Source: Macrothele yani
Taxonomy: Eukaryota > Arthropoda > Arachnida > Araneae > Macrothelidae
Length of the DNA stretch: 64,000 bases
Direction: 5' to 3'
NCBI GenBank assembly: GCA_039090855.1
Contig: CM077027.1
Location: 103,086,424-103,150,423 of the forward strand
In this document: positions 1 through 11,251 of the stretch, piece after piece
How positions within the stretch are numbered: the first letter of the stretch is position 1
Layout: each line of letters begins with the position of its first letter
Notes under the pieces: model-generated
Database searches by the model: none
Told to the model about the DNA's origin: nothing
Seen by the model: only the letters and a program-made list of their open reading frames with translations
Position numbers and translations under genes: made by a program

Positions 1-1478
1 TCTGGTGCACTTGTCATTCAAATTTCCTCTTCTGCTTTTCTCAACCTCTAACCTCACGATGTACCTAGTGCATTTCTACCTCGATTTCATTTCTATACTT
101 TCCTTCCGTTATACTTGCCTTCCTTATCAATTAAAACTGAATTTTCCTACTATCCACAAAACAAAACAAAAAAAATATAGTACCCTTGGATATTTCACTT
201 CAAGGTAAGTGCTTTTTACTGTCATTTCGATAGGTTATGGTTAGGCTATGTTAGGTGACGTTTAGGCTACGCGTCGATCATGTTTGTTGCTACTTTCTTA
301 TACCATGTTTTGTTTCAGGTTCGCGTATTTTAATTGCTTTGAATACCTGCCATGGATACTAATTTTGAACCACTGCATTATCCGATACGCTGTTAATCTC
401 ATTGCATTCCGTCGGTGTTTCCGCACGGCTATTTCTCCGCAGAAGGTGCTTACGTTTTTTTTTTTTTTTTCTAGTGATATATTACTCCGGCCTATGCTTC
501 AGAAAGTTTTGAGAGAAAAAATTAATTTTTTTTTTCTTCGTCGTGCTGTGCTCCCGTTTATAGTTTCCATCCTTTGAAATGCTCGGCCGTTGCTGTACAA
601 AATATCTTACCGAGCGTTCCCGTTCTTTTAACGATAAATTTTCCTTCTTTGCATTCTTGCTTCAAGATGGCGGCCCAAGATGGCGCCTTCCCATTCTTCC
701 TTTTGCTCCTTGCCAGCCAGTTTGTGTACGGGGTTTCTCAAACTGGAAACACGGTCCGTCCGTTCCTCTACTCTTGCAAGCCCCGTGCATGAGCGACGTC
801 ATTCTGCCTACGATTACCTTCGCTTATCCTCCTACTGCCTATCATTAATAAAATTTGAGCGGAAAATTATTATTTTTCCTCCTTTTTTTTTTTTTTTTCT
901 TCCTACAAAATATTTTTTTTTTTTTTTTTTTTTTAAAAGGAATGATTGCTACCGTTCAGTCTTTCCTCTGAAATAAAAACATTGCTTCCTCCACAGGTTT
1001 TTTTTTTTTTCTCTGCTGGGCGCTTAATCCCGGGCCCATTCTTCCTCTTTTTTTTTTTTTTTTTTTCTTACGTAATGTATTTTTCCTTACTTAATATTAA
1101 TTTTCCCCTTATCGTAGCAAAAAAAAACTTTAAATCTAGTTTTCCGTGGTTCGCGAACTCAAAACTGGAAAGATTGCGATGCACGTACTAGGCTGCGGTC
1201 CTGCTATGAATATTATTAATTACTTCCTGCATATTCTTCCATGTTTATACACCATTTTCTAGCTAGACTCTTTTACGAATTATTTTCGATTACTGATCAG
1301 ATCGCAAAAATTGTTTTTTTTTTTTTCTTTTTTTTTCACCTATCGAATTTATTTTCTGCTAAACGTTTACCGTGAAAATTCAGGGATCTTCCCACTTATT
1401 CCGCATCGCTGTTTTTTTTTTTTCACAACACACACACATTTTTTATCTTCGCCCAGCGTTCTTCCTACTTCCTCGGGC
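1..1478. other. No gene seen; poly(T)-rich flank of the Ty3-like element
   Basis: I see no coding signal. The plus strand is rich in T tracts of 10-20 bases (for example near 460, 885, 915 and 1050). A YY1-like motif AAGATGGCGGCC lies at about 665, with a near repeat right after it. By position this would be the 3' untranslated region and 3' LTR of the minus-strand retroelement, but I could not match it to the sequence beside the primer-binding site at 6350. The 3' LTR is therefore absent, unrecognised, or beyond the left edge. Confidence 0.4.
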
Positions 1479-3397
1479 TTAAACCCACGATTCCTGAGGT
1501 TTCGCTACGATTTTTCTCCAGTGTGGATAAAGATTATTGACGGGTGCTCCTTCTGGTGTCCCTGCGCTTAGGTTTTCTTGAATGCGCTGCGACAAATAGC
1601 GGTCGGCTAAATCGAACCAAGAGAGGGTTCCCTCTGGATTACTGGGTTGACTGAGACTTTTCAACATTCTATTTACAAAGCTAGTATCTTCCGGCTGCTC
1701 AAGTCTTTCGGTCGAGTCGCTGACCACAATTTCCTTTGGGTATGTGCGATTCGGGCCTATTTCCAAAGTGTTGGGCCCTTGTGAATTTGCTGTGGGGTGT
1801 ATTGCTGCTGTTTGCTGAATTCTGTCCTGCGAACGTAGTAGATATGGATCTCTAATAACCCTTTGGCGCGTTGCTTCTTGTGTTTGTCGGCTGCTACTTT
1901 CCTGATAGGAATCTTGTGACGGTATGGTCTCCTCCGTTGGTTCCGCTATTGCCTGTGTGCGTCTCGGCTCTTCAACATGTTGCGAGGGCAGCGGTACTTC
2001 CCTGCTTGTCTCCCTTCGCGCTGAACTCGACGTAGCGGGCGGCGAATTTATCGGTACTCCGATGTTGGGCGGTTGACTTACGGGCGGCATTGCTCTACTG
2101 CTTGTCGGTTGCGGCATGACTACTCTGGGAAAATCGACCCAATCCAGATAGTCGTAGTCCTGTGTGCTTTCCGATCCGTCGTCAGAGAAATCCTGCGATT
2201 GTCTGGGTACTTGTACCTCTATATTGTCCTGTACCGGTGACTCTGCTATAAGCTGGGGTAGGCGTTCAGTCCGCTTGAAGACTCGATTTTTATGCACGGT
2301 CTGATATTTGTTCGGATTTTCGACTGACCTCAACTGAACATTTACTGGGGTGGGGAACGAAACTATCTCCCAATCTCCGCAGTTAGTTCGAGCTAGCTTA
2401 CGTGATAAATGTGGCTGTGAAAAAGGGGTGTGCAAAAATACTCTGTCGCCTAAATGTAGATTCTTTTCCGCAGCGTGCCTGTCTGCATACTTCTCTTGTT
2501 TCGCCGCAGCTTCTTGCAAATTTCCGTATACAATTGGTTGAATTTTCGCTAATCTGGTCTTCTTATTGAAGTGAATGGGGCGATTTGTGAGGTTAGCTAT
2601 CAATACGGGTATGATGCCTGATTTGTCCAGCGTGTTTACTGAACGACCCAAGCGTACTTTTCCCTGGGCGTATCTTTCTAACGGCTGTACTAGCACTTGG
2701 TTAACCTGACATCCCGAAAATTTCCCACATCGGATCCGAATAACCCTTTCCGAATACGGTGGGATGAGTTCCTTATGGACGGTCCTTCCTATCTTGGTTA
2801 CGTCGGAGTTAATGGGGTTGGTCCTTTCCGCTGAAGGTACGGACAAGACCTGGGTTCGAATTTTCGACTGACGTGCTTTTCCTTTAAAATTTCTTTTCCG
2901 GTTATTCCTTCCTCTACCGTACTCTGCTCTAGCTAAATTTGCTCTGCTTTCCCGTTTCAAAATTCCTTTTCCTGCGTCGAATATGTATCCGTGCTCCTTC
3001 AATAGATCCCAGCCTAAGATTAGAGAATAATCTTGATGCAACTTCCGCTGAGTAACGTGATAGGGATGTAAAATGGTTTCTCCTCCGATTTCTACCGGTA
3101 TCTCATAGCACTGAGATGTAGGTAAAGTGTTTCCAGTAATGCCTTTCACTAAAACTGCTGATCCTAAGTCACGTATACGAATCTTTCCCTTTATCTCCTT
3201 TAATAGTGAAGCACAAAAGATTGAGATACAAGCTCCGCTGTCGATGAGTGCAAACGCGTGAGTATCTCCTATCCTAACTTTCACCAACGGGAGTGCTCCA
3301 TCACCTCGGACGTAACAGTTTGTTAAAGTAACTCCACGGACCTTATTATAATTCCGGCCAAGGGCGGTCCCCTTATCTTGACCCGAAATTAGTTTAA
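1479..3397 (-). CDS. Ty3/gypsy-like protease fused to integrase C-terminal tail (RT, RNase H and integrase core missing)
   Basis: This frame is open from the frameshift site at the gag stop down to 1479. The listed ORF begins at a TTG at 3287, but reading upstream the frame stays open to the gag overlap, so expression by -1 frameshifting is more likely than a separate start. It begins with a retropepsin whose active site reads ALIDSGA, followed by a flap/ILGWDLL region (about residues 15-100 of the ORF). A linker of the kind that precedes RT follows. Near plus-strand position 2510-2540 the frame passes directly into an integrase C-terminal region (KYADRHAAEKN..LGDRVFL, about residues 265-345). 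A Pro/Ser/Gln-rich tail of about 250 residues ends the protein. RT, RNase H and the integrase zinc finger and catalytic core are absent, yet the frame is not broken. It is probably a non-autonomous internally deleted element; domestication is possible but unproven. Confidence 0.8.
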
Positions 3398-4732
3398 AGG
3401 ACGCGAATTTTGCCTGGAATACCTATTGCAATCTCTTCCTGGTGCATCCTCTTCAAAACGAACGCGGTTTTCTCTTCTGTTCCCCAAATTCCTTGGATTC
3501 TGTGGGACGTGAGCGTCCTGTCGGTAAGTGGCGCTGTAGTTCCTGTAGGAGCGATACTGATTACCGCGGCGGTCGCCAGGGGAGAAGTTATTCTGCTGTC
3601 GCGGGTACGAAGGGTTGGGTGCCCTGTCCCATGAACCTCTTTGAGCTTGCTGCGATGGTTGCGTACGAGCTGCTCCTTCCCGATTATTTAGATAACAAAA
3701 TCGCTTGATATGGCCAAAATTTCCGCAGTTATAGCAGATGGCCGAAGTAATGCCTACGTCGGGTAAATTTCCCCTAGATTGATAATTAGCGCTCTGGAAA
3801 TTTCTAATGCGATTTACGTGCGTCCGATGCGAATTCTCTGCTTGCCTTAGCCTTTCCCTCAAATTATCTGCCTCACTTTTCAGAGCGTTCACCTGCATCT
3901 CATGAGTTGCTAGCTGCTTCGCCATCATAGAACACAAATCGGCTATCTGGTCCGTTGAATTGGTCTGTTGCCCTAGTGAAGTCCCTGGGATCGAACTCGA
4001 TTCCTGCTGGGCATCGTAAGCGTTAACGTCCCGGTCTAATAAGAGATTGTGAGACTCTTCGGCCAGCGCTCTCTGAACTGCTGCCTGAAAATTTTCCGGG
4101 GTGAAGGATAAAACCGTGCGCCTCAATTTGGGGTTTAATCCATTCAAAAACTGCGACATTTTAGTGCTGTCTACCAGTCCTCGCACTTGCTCATTTTCTA
4201 AATCCATCGTCTCCATGTAGGAATAAGCTAAGCCGTTAAGACGAGCTACATACTCGGCCACCCGTTCTCCTGGTTTTTGTCGGCAAGTCGTAAATTTCTG
4301 CATTCTCACGGTAACCGGTTGCAATGCGTCGAATCTTTGTACTATCGCCTGCTTAAATCGTTCGTACTCGGTCTCCCTCCTAATATCGACGGCCTCCGAA
4401 AGAAAGTGACTGGCGGCTCCTTTGAATTTTGCTTTAGCTGATAAAATTTTAACGGCGTCGTTCCATCCTGACAGTTCGGCGGTGCTCTCCAACGTTTCGA
4501 AAAATTGACGTGCGGTCAGATTTTCATCCGATCCGCTGAATGTGGGGATATACGCCAACATTCCCGCCATTATTGGTACGTTCTGCGGGGCTACTACACA
4601 ATTTTCTGACACGGCTTCCCCTTCTAGAGTGCCCTGAAGGTCGTTCTCCTGGTTCTGTTGATCAACTATGCAATTTTCCGAAACAAAATTCTGTTCACCG
4701 TTGCTCTGTTCTCCGTTCTGTTGGTTAGCCAT
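3389..4732 (-). CDS. Ty3/gypsy-like Gag polyprotein
   Basis: An intact 447-residue frame. The N-terminus is Gln/Asn/Glu-rich. Residues about 60-250 resemble a retrotransposon capsid (FSGSDENLTARQFFETLE, then a GERVAEYVARL segment, as in the Retrotrans_gag family). A coiled-coil-like heptad stretch lies at about residues 265-300. A single zinc knuckle of the form CX2CX4HX4C (CYNCGNFGHIKRFC) is at about residues 335-348, followed by a basic Arg/Gln/Asn-rich RNA-binding tail. Gag would assemble particles and package element RNA in the cytoplasm. Its stop codon directly follows a -1 slippery heptamer, which links it to the downstream protease frame. The lack of stops over 1.3 kb suggests a recent insertion or selection. 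Confidence 0.88.
   Translation of the reverse strand: MANQQNGEQSNGEQNFVSENCIVDQQNQENDLQGTLEGEAVSENCVVAPQNVPIMAGMLAYIPTFSGSDENLTARQFFETLESTAELSGWNDAVKILSAKAKFKGAASHFLSEAVDIRRETEYERFKQAIVQRFDALQPVTVRMQKFTTCRQKPGERVAEYVARLNGLAYSYMETMDLENEQVRGLVDSTKMSQFLNGLNPKLRRTVLSFTPENFQAAVQRALAEESHNLLLDRDVNAYDAQQESSSIPGTSLGQQTNSTDQIADLCSMMAKQLATHEMQVNALKSEADNLRERLRQAENSHRTHVNRIRNFQSANYQSRGNLPDVGITSAICYNCGNFGHIKRFCYLNNREGAARTQPSQQAQRGSWDRAPNPSYPRQQNNFSPGDRRGNQYRSYRNYSATYRQDAHVPQNPRNLGNRRENRVRFEEDAPGRDCNRYSRQNSRPLN
3392..3398 (-). promoter_or_regulatory. Candidate -1 ribosomal frameshift heptamer T TTA AAC
   Basis: Read on the minus strand in the gag frame, the last two sense codons are TTA AAC, preceded by T, giving the heptamer TTTAAAC. 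The gag stop TAA follows at once (3391-3389). Slipping back one base enters the protease frame, which is open from there. The downstream RNA can fold a short stem (AAGGG 3374-3370 with CCCTT 3364-3360). Its loop GGACC (3370-3366, sharing one base with the stem) could pair with GGTCC at 3342-3338, giving a possible pseudoknot. The heptamer and frames are read directly; frameshifting activity is inference. Confidence 0.7.
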
Positions 4733-6332
4733 ATATTTATTCTTTAACCTTACTAACTTAAATTCCCACGGCTTCTACTATATGCTTCGTAATCTCGTAA
4801 AGTCGCATAAAATTAGAAAAATTCCGGTGAAGCTACCACGTAAAAATAAAAATTCACTCTAACGTAACTCGCTGCTTCGTCTGCTAACCCACTTGACTTA
4901 TGATCAGAAAACAATTGCTACGAATTAAATGATTAACGTTCCTAGCTTACTCATAAATTGCATTCGGCTTTCAACTTAACTCTACCTAACTCGCGACACA
5001 CTAAACAAAATTCCCTCAAAATATGCACATATACAACCAGCACTTCACACTAAGATATGTAATAAATTTGAACGTCTTAAATATATATATAAATACACTA
5101 GAAACATTTGAGATCAAATTATGCACTTGTAACAAAATTAATACGATAACCACTTTTTCAAGAAATTAGAACCACACCTCAAATACTTATGCTGACTTCC
5201 TAAATTCATTAAATTTTAGTATACTAGCAATAACCTCTGTCTACTTCCCTTGGTGGATGCAATCCCACATTTAAAGCACAATAAATCACACTTCCATAAA
5301 CACTATTTTCATTTCAAAAAATTTGTTCCAGCATTATCCAATTATTACTCCTACCAATTCTTCTTGCACTAGTCCTTTTATTACTCTTTCCCAAATATTA
5401 ATCCACTTAACTACTCTCTGTCTACACTCCCAAGTACCTCTACACATTTAAATGCACAATAAAACACACACTTAGATATTACATTCCCTTTAGTCTTCCA
5501 AAACAAATCAAGATTACTGCTTAACCTTCTATTAGCTCCTATATCTTGCAGAAAAAAAAATTAATTCCTCTTATCAATAATTAACCTGCCTATTCCTTCT
5601 TAAATTATCAGTTTCTTATCAATGCATCAACACACATAATAAAATCACACTTCAATAATAATGCACTTTTGATTTTAAAATATATATCACCACAACTTCT
5701 CATCACTACTCTTCTATCAGTGCCTCACCGTTAAATTATACATTCCCCAAGTTATCAATGAACCTATTATTCCTCCTAGTTACCGATTTAAAATCACAAC
5801 ACTCAAATGCACAAATAAACAACACATCAAAAATAATTTCACTTTGATTTGCAAGGAATTTTCCCTTGATTTTCAACGATAAATCAAAATTATTCATGAA
5901 TTACACTTGTATAAATTTATTTTCTCCGTACTATTAATTTTCATGTATTTTCTGTAAGATTTCATCTATTCATTTGCTAAATTAGCAGTATCACTCTTAT
6001 TTGTTTTTCTGCCTATTTCCTTAGAAATTTAAATTTATTTCAGCATAATCTGATTTCCTGCAACTTATTTACTTGCATTTCACCTTCACTATTTTTTTTT
6101 GAAGTTAAAATCTTGCTACAATTTCCTTAATTTTTCTATAAAACCTGCATCTTGTTACTCAGAATTGAAGGGGAGATAATAGAAACACATCGCATTATTC
6201 TGCTAATTCTGTATACTTGATTAATTATCCTGACCACCGAAAACAAATATTCTTTTTTTTTTTTAAACCACAGGATCAAAGAAATCCTGGTCCTAGCACA
6301 AATTTTATATTAATTAACCAAAGAACTGAAAA
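4733..6332 (-). other. Long AT-rich leader between primer-binding site and gag
   Basis: There is no open frame of note. The segment lies between the candidate primer-binding site and the gag start, so it is read as the 5' untranslated leader of the Ty3-like element. It is strongly AT-rich and about 1.6 kb long. A degenerate second copy of the primer-site block (about 6262-6300) lies just downstream of the first in element orientation. Confidence 0.45.
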
Positions 6333-6350
6333 ATCCTGGTCACGGCACCA
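6333..6350 (-). other. Candidate primer-binding site of the Ty3-like element
   Basis: The minus strand reads TGGTGCCGTGACCAGGAT. It begins with TGG, the complement of the CCA end of a tRNA, and it lies upstream of gag in the expected order. I recognise this as a primer-site type used by insect LTR elements but do not assign the tRNA. The upstream LTR should end near 6351, although the usual terminal CA is not seen there. Confidence 0.5.
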
Positions 6351-8165
6351 GTTTTATATTACCACCCCCTACTCGATGTGAGGGCGAACCATCTGCTGCG
6401 TCCTATTCGCTGCAGTGGGATTAATTATTTAAAAGACCGTTAATTTTCGTAATTCTTTATCTTCTATTATCTTCCACCTATGGGTGTCTACCGTGAAGTT
6501 GGGTTCCCTAATTGAGGGTCTCCAAGCTCAGGGTTGACGGGTGCATTGCGTTGTGTTTCATATGGGAGAACATGGGAAACCCACATTCCTCCATATGCCG
6601 CTTGAAATTTAATAAACTCATGTCAGATTTGGACCTTTTATCCTGCGACTGGGCTTGCTAAATGTTAAAAGTTATTTTCTTCTTAAAATCTTGGAGTTGC
6701 TACTCTATCAAAACTTTACGATTGTTCTACTTAATTATTCAAGTTAAAATAAACAAAGATTCACTGATTTTAAATTTTCAAAGATTTGAGAAACTCGGGT
6801 AAATTTCATTATAAAATACAGAATTTATTTTCATTAGTGTTTCCTTAAAATCTATTACACTGATCGGTGGAGATTTCTATTAATTTAAACCAAAATATAT
6901 TTTAAGTTCATTATGCTTTTTGATATTCGCAATCATATTTTAAAGTTCACCTTCCGCAAAATATAAGACACATTATGTTATTCAGCACTTGCAAGAGATT
7001 AAAAATATCTTTTCTACCGAGGATGTATAGGAGACAAAATCATGATCATGCTAACGAGATATTGGGAATTATGAAATTTTTCTCACCAAATTCTTTTCTT
7101 TTCATCACATTCGTTGTCGTCCGGTATTACTTATAGGTATAAACTCTATGGTTGGGACCTCATCCGGTCCTGCTGAATGCACACTGCCCGCATAAGATCA
7201 CTCGATGCTTCACCCAAAATTTGCGTAAAAACCTCTCAGGGAAAAACATCATACTTCCCTTCACCTGGAAATCAACTTGCTCAATTTTTAGCGTCTTCTC
7301 AGGAGAAAAGCTCCTAACTAAATTTTCTCTGCGATATTCTGCCCAGGATTCATCTAGAGTCCATCTTTCCTCTCTGCGTTCACCCAGAAATAGCAGTCAT
7401 CATTCCATCCCGTGTTCTCTCCAAATCATCTCTGCCTAAAAAAAAAACTTTTTCTCTCGTCTATGTTTAAGGGGTTCGGGGGTGTTCCTGTCCTACCCAA
7501 ATGGTTCTCCCCTTATTGGTTGGGCCGCTTTTCCTCGCTTCGGCATTGGTTTACATCCCTGTATGGGAATCCCTCCGATTCGTTGGCAAAGGCTTGAGAA
7601 CATCGAGTTTTCTTGAAGATGAATATTCCTTTATCTTGTCAACTGCTCCGCGGGATGTCCGCGCTGCCCTAGAATTTTCACGTACGCTTCCTGTGTGACT
7701 CTTTCTGTTGGTGTCAACCAGTTACGCCCACTACGAGAAATATGCCCTGTTCGTTGCCCGCTAGCGTGCGTAAAACGTGACTTCGTTAATAGCGAAAGGT
7801 CCAGTAAATTGGCCCCCACCTGTGATTGCGAGCATTTCATTCTCGTAGCGTTGCTTGCTAAAACCTCCGAGTTTTCTCTTTACTAACCTAGGGGTGTGTT
7901 TCGTGCGTATTCTTACTGGAATTTCCGGAGAGCTCGGGGAACACAAAATAAAATAAAAAAAACAATTCAAAAGAATGATGAAAAAAAAATAAGGAATTTC
8001 CTCCTCAAGAAAGAAATCTGCTCAGCCAGGTCTTAGAAAAATTATGAAATAGGTATTATAATTATCCTCTTAGAACGCCTGTCCACATTATGCTTCTCGG
8101 ATTTTCTTTCCCAATTCCCGCGCTCTCTAAATTGTTTACTTGGTAACTCACTCTTCCTCGTTTAA
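6351..8165. other. Unassigned; possible 5' LTR of the Ty3-like element and BEL/Pao boundary
   Basis: No convincing gene. Minus-strand order would place the 5' LTR of the Ty3-like element here, next to its primer site, but I cannot fix the other LTR border or find a second copy in the window. The piece from 7440 to 7960 is less AT-rich than its surroundings and holds only short unrecognised frames. The truncated 3' end of the BEL/Pao RT lies at about 8166. Confidence 0.3.
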
Positions 8166-8813
8166 CTATTTCCTCGTACTATGCGATACCGTAGGAATTA
8201 TTTGGTGAATATATTGCTTTCCCACACTTACTAATTTGTAGGCCCCCTTTCCGAAATTCATACCTACGAAATCATGGTCCTCCAATGTTACACGATATTC
8301 CGGAGGACATACGGGTAACACGTCTCTTGATTGTATCATTGCTTCATTTTCATCTGTTGCTCCTCCAATAAAATCATCCACATATAGACAATTCCTCAGT
8401 AGCTTGTATGCATCCTCATACTGGTGTTTATATTTGTCTATGTGAACTCTTAGCGTTGCAGCCAGCATAAATGAGCTTGACTTCGCACCAAATATGACTC
8501 TAGTCATTCGTAGTATTTTTAATTTGAGGGAGTCGCTGTCATCTATTTCTTCATCAATCCACAAAAATCTAACTGCATCTCGGTCTTCTTTGGCAAGAGC
8601 AATCTGTAAAAATGCCTGTTGAATGTCAGCTGTAATAGCGACCTTATTTTTACGGAATCTGATCAACAAATCCAGCACATCGGGATTTAGGTTTGGCCCT
8701 GCGAGTAAACAATCGTTTAATGATGAACAGTTCTCGGCATGAGATGACGCATCAAATACTACGCGTAATTTAGTGGTATTCTTGTTTTCCCTGATTACAG
8801 CCTGATGTGGCAT
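8166..8813 (-). pseudogene. BEL/Pao reverse transcriptase, C-terminally truncated
   Basis: A 215-residue frame with the hallmarks of the BEL/Pao RT: MPHQAVIRE near the N-terminus, KLRVVFDASS, SLNDCLLAGP, ITADIQQAFLQI and the catalytic YVDD at about residue 145. The family normally continues through the RT thumb, RNase H and an rve integrase, all absent here. The frame stops shortly after the palm, and flanking DNA shows no continuation. It belongs to the same element as the gag/protease pieces to its right and lies in the correct order on the minus strand. Confidence 0.88.
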
Positions 8814-8866
8814 GTAATATATTACATTGCTACTATTACCCTTTGTTTCCTCTGCAATTCCTTCTT

Positions 8867-9343
8867 TTAAATAATTTTTATAACCTTCTTATATTCTTCG
8901 TAGAACTGTGGTTCCTTATTGAACTTCCGAACAAGCGATCTCAATCGTTTTTCAGCCAAGTTGTAATTATCCTTCAAATCTTCTATTTGTTGATTCCACG
9001 GAAACCGTGTCACGTATCTATCATCTTCCATTTTCAGAGTTTCTCGAAATTCCTCATAAATGCGATTATCTTCTGTTTTATCAATTTGGTCGATACTTTC
9101 CCTTATTCCTAGCGTTTCAAGATCCCAAAAGTTCTTCACCATTTCGTTCATTTCAAAGTCAATTTTACTTATACTTGTGGCACTTTTCATAACATTAATG
9201 ATAGACTGTGACGCCAACGCATTTGACAGCGCCGAGGTGCCACTAAATGTCCACCCAAAAATAGTTTGTGAAGCGACCAAGGATGGCGTTATCCTACGCA
9301 CTCTTCCGGTTACAACCTTCCAATAATAGTCAGCTCCGATCAA
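8867..9343 (-). pseudogene. BEL/Pao region between protease and RT
   Basis: The frame starts MIGADYYWKVV, matching the block that joins the A17-type protease to the RT in BEL/Pao polyproteins, followed by SQTIFGWTFSG. After about residue 60 comes an acidic linker (WDLETLGI) and a basic segment leading to the RT. It is separated from the protease piece on the right by a short duplication (ataactctaagttgttacag repeated near 9346-9390) that disrupts the frame, and from the RT by a frame break near 8815-8867. In the parent element all these pieces were one polyprotein. Confidence 0.8.
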
Positions 9344-9362
9344 AACTGATAACTCTAAGTTG

Positions 9363-10136
9363 TTACAGTGATAACTCTAAGTTGTTACAGTTTTCCGCTC
9401 CATCTGCTAACAACATTTTTTCTTTTTCACAATAACTTCGTATTTCTTTCCCTGGAGTACTTATCAAAGCACCGCTAATGTTATTTGTTTCCAAACCCTG
9501 AATCTCGATTCTGCGTCCAGTTCTTGCATCTTTTAAAACCAAGCGAACTCTTTTTCTTTTCTCTGTTACTGGTGAATTCGCAGCAAATGAAAATATCGTT
9601 AATTGTTCTTCTCCTGTCACTTGTAACTTGAGCTCTTTAGAAACAGTTTCCATAACAAATGTCCGTTGCGAGCCTCCGTCAAGAAGAATTCGCACGCTAC
9701 GACTAGTTTTTCCCACTACCTTTAGGGTCATGGTCTGTAACAGAACACCGTTATCTTGCTGAAACGCGTGTGCAATATGTTTCACAGCTGAGGTGCTTCT
9801 TTCGGCATCGCACATGAAGGTATTGTGCTTTGGATGACAAAGTTGACACCGATCTTTTGATAAACAAAACTTCGCCAAGTGATATTTTTTGAAACAGTTA
9901 AAGCATCTTCCTTGTCGCAATAAATTACGTCTTTCTTCGCCTATTGACAAAGGACATCTGTCTAAATCATGATCCGACGAACAAAATAAACAACTTTCTC
10001 TAACACAATGCTCTTTATTTCTTTGAACGTTGACCGCAGTCAATCTGTCTTCAAGGCGTTTTACACAGGACTCTGGGTTATTTTCTACAGTAGTATTCAG
10101 TTCGGCGGCCGAAGGAAACGTTTTATTTTGCTTCAT
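9363..10136 (-). pseudogene. BEL/Pao zinc knuckles and aspartic protease
   Basis: A 257-residue frame. Cys/His clusters at about residues 45-110 (CLFCSSDHDLDRCP, CFNCFKKYHLAKFC, CQLCHPKHNTFMC) form the zinc-knuckle block of BEL/Pao Gag. Downstream, at about residues 130-240, is a DUF1758-type aspartic protease with RILLDGGSQRTF; the catalytic motif is DGGS where DSGS is usual, a change that may weaken activity. It continues the Gag pieces on its right and the pol pieces on its left. Confidence 0.85.
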
Positions 10137-10269
10137 GAATTCTTTTGCGCGCGTGTGATCACATCTGATGGGCAGATCTGTTTACTGCCTTAACACTCTG
10201 AGAAAGATTCGGTTTTAATTCTGTGTTTCCGCAAATTGCCTGGGTGCGCTCACGACTTTCAATTTCTTT

Positions 10270-10518
10270 TCAAATAAATTCCATAACTTCTTCTATATTC
10301 CAAATCTTACCTGCTTCCCGAAGTCTGTTGAATTCTAGTACTAATTCACTGGGAACTAATTTCACTATCATGGCACACAACAAACTTCCATAAGTGTCGG
10401 AGATTACTCCCAGCGATTCGAGGCTTCTTAATTGGACTTCGCAATTATCATACAGCTTCCGCAGACCAAATGTGTCTGTTAACCTCTTAACAGGTGGTAG
10501 AGACAGTAACTTATTCAT
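10270..10518 (-). pseudogene. BEL/Pao Gag (DUF1759) C-terminal piece
   Basis: An 82-residue frame beginning MNKLLSLPPV. It continues the DUF1759 capsid-like domain from the neighbouring frame: RSLESLGV, then YGSLLCAMIVKLVPSELVLEF, then an EEVMEFI end. It is offset from the 10527-11147 frame by a break near 10520, so the two pieces were one protein. Confidence 0.8.
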
Positions 10519-10526
10519 ATGCGAAC

Positions 10527-11147
10527 TTATAACAACATCTTTTTTCCGAACCTACCCTTCAAAATTTGTATGTCCTTGTCATAATTTGCTTCGGTGATAG
10601 GTAATCCAGATATTGCAATGGCAGCTGCCCCGCCTAGATAAGACTTCAAGTAACTAAACTTGTTCAAATTATTTAAACCCTCATTTGAGTGTATGGTCGT
10701 ATCAAACTGACCCCAAAATTCCAACCAATGCGATGGATCTCCAAAGAATTTTGCAAGCTCTAATTTCGGTAATCTTATCGCCACTCCATGTATATTGTTT
10801 GACCGCGATGTTCTATTCTCTGTTTCGTTCGTGCCGCTTTCTTCAGTGTTTCTGATCATAGTTAAACAGCGCTGCGCTTTGGTTTTCCATAACAGCACGT
10901 TTTCGTAGTATTCCTGACTAGCACAATAATCGTCTTCGAATTCTTCTACAGGAATAACTCGCTCTATTTGTTCACCAACAGAAATCAAAATTTCTTCTTT
11001 AATTAATAACTGAGCTAAATTATTCTCGATAACTTCCCTTTCAATGGGATCCTCTTCAAGAGCTTCCTTTAATTTATTAATAACAATGGTTGTTAATCTG
11101 CGATTAACAGCTCTTTTCTTTTTTAGTTTGTCTAAATCCTCCGCCAT
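10527..11147 (-). pseudogene. BEL/Pao Gag N-terminal piece (DUF1759)
   Basis: A 206-residue frame starting at a good ATG 83 bp after the primer-binding site. It opens with a Lys-rich helical segment, followed by a long acidic coiled-coil-like region. The DUF1759 core is IRLPKLELAKFFGDPSHWLEFWGQF and the FSYLKSYLGGAAAIAISGLP segment. These residues are diagnostic of BEL/Pao Gag in animals. The frame breaks near 10527, after LKGRFGKK, and resumes in the piece to the left. Confidence 0.88.
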
Positions 11148-11229
11148 TACTTATTTTAAACAATTTCAGTTTCACACTTCAAATTCAATATAGGTGAAAA
11201 TATTGCCTTCAGTTTGTATTTGCAAGAGA

Positions 11230-11247
11230 GCCCCACGTTGGGCGCCA
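11230..11247 (-). other. BEL/Pao primer-binding site, tRNA-Lys type
   Basis: The minus strand reads TGGCGCCCAACGTGGGGC, the well-known 18-base site complementary to the 3' end of a lysine tRNA. It lies 4 bases (TTAA) inside the LTR end and 83 bp upstream of the gag start, as expected for minus-strand DNA priming. Confidence 0.85.
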
Positions 11248-11251
11248 TTAA

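Noticed and set aside
680..1191. Phe-rich frames near the left edge
   Set aside because: They are read from poly(T) tracts and lack any domain.
1..1478. 3' LTR of the Ty3-like element
   Set aside because: No match to the sequence beside the primer site at 6350 was found, so I do not call it.
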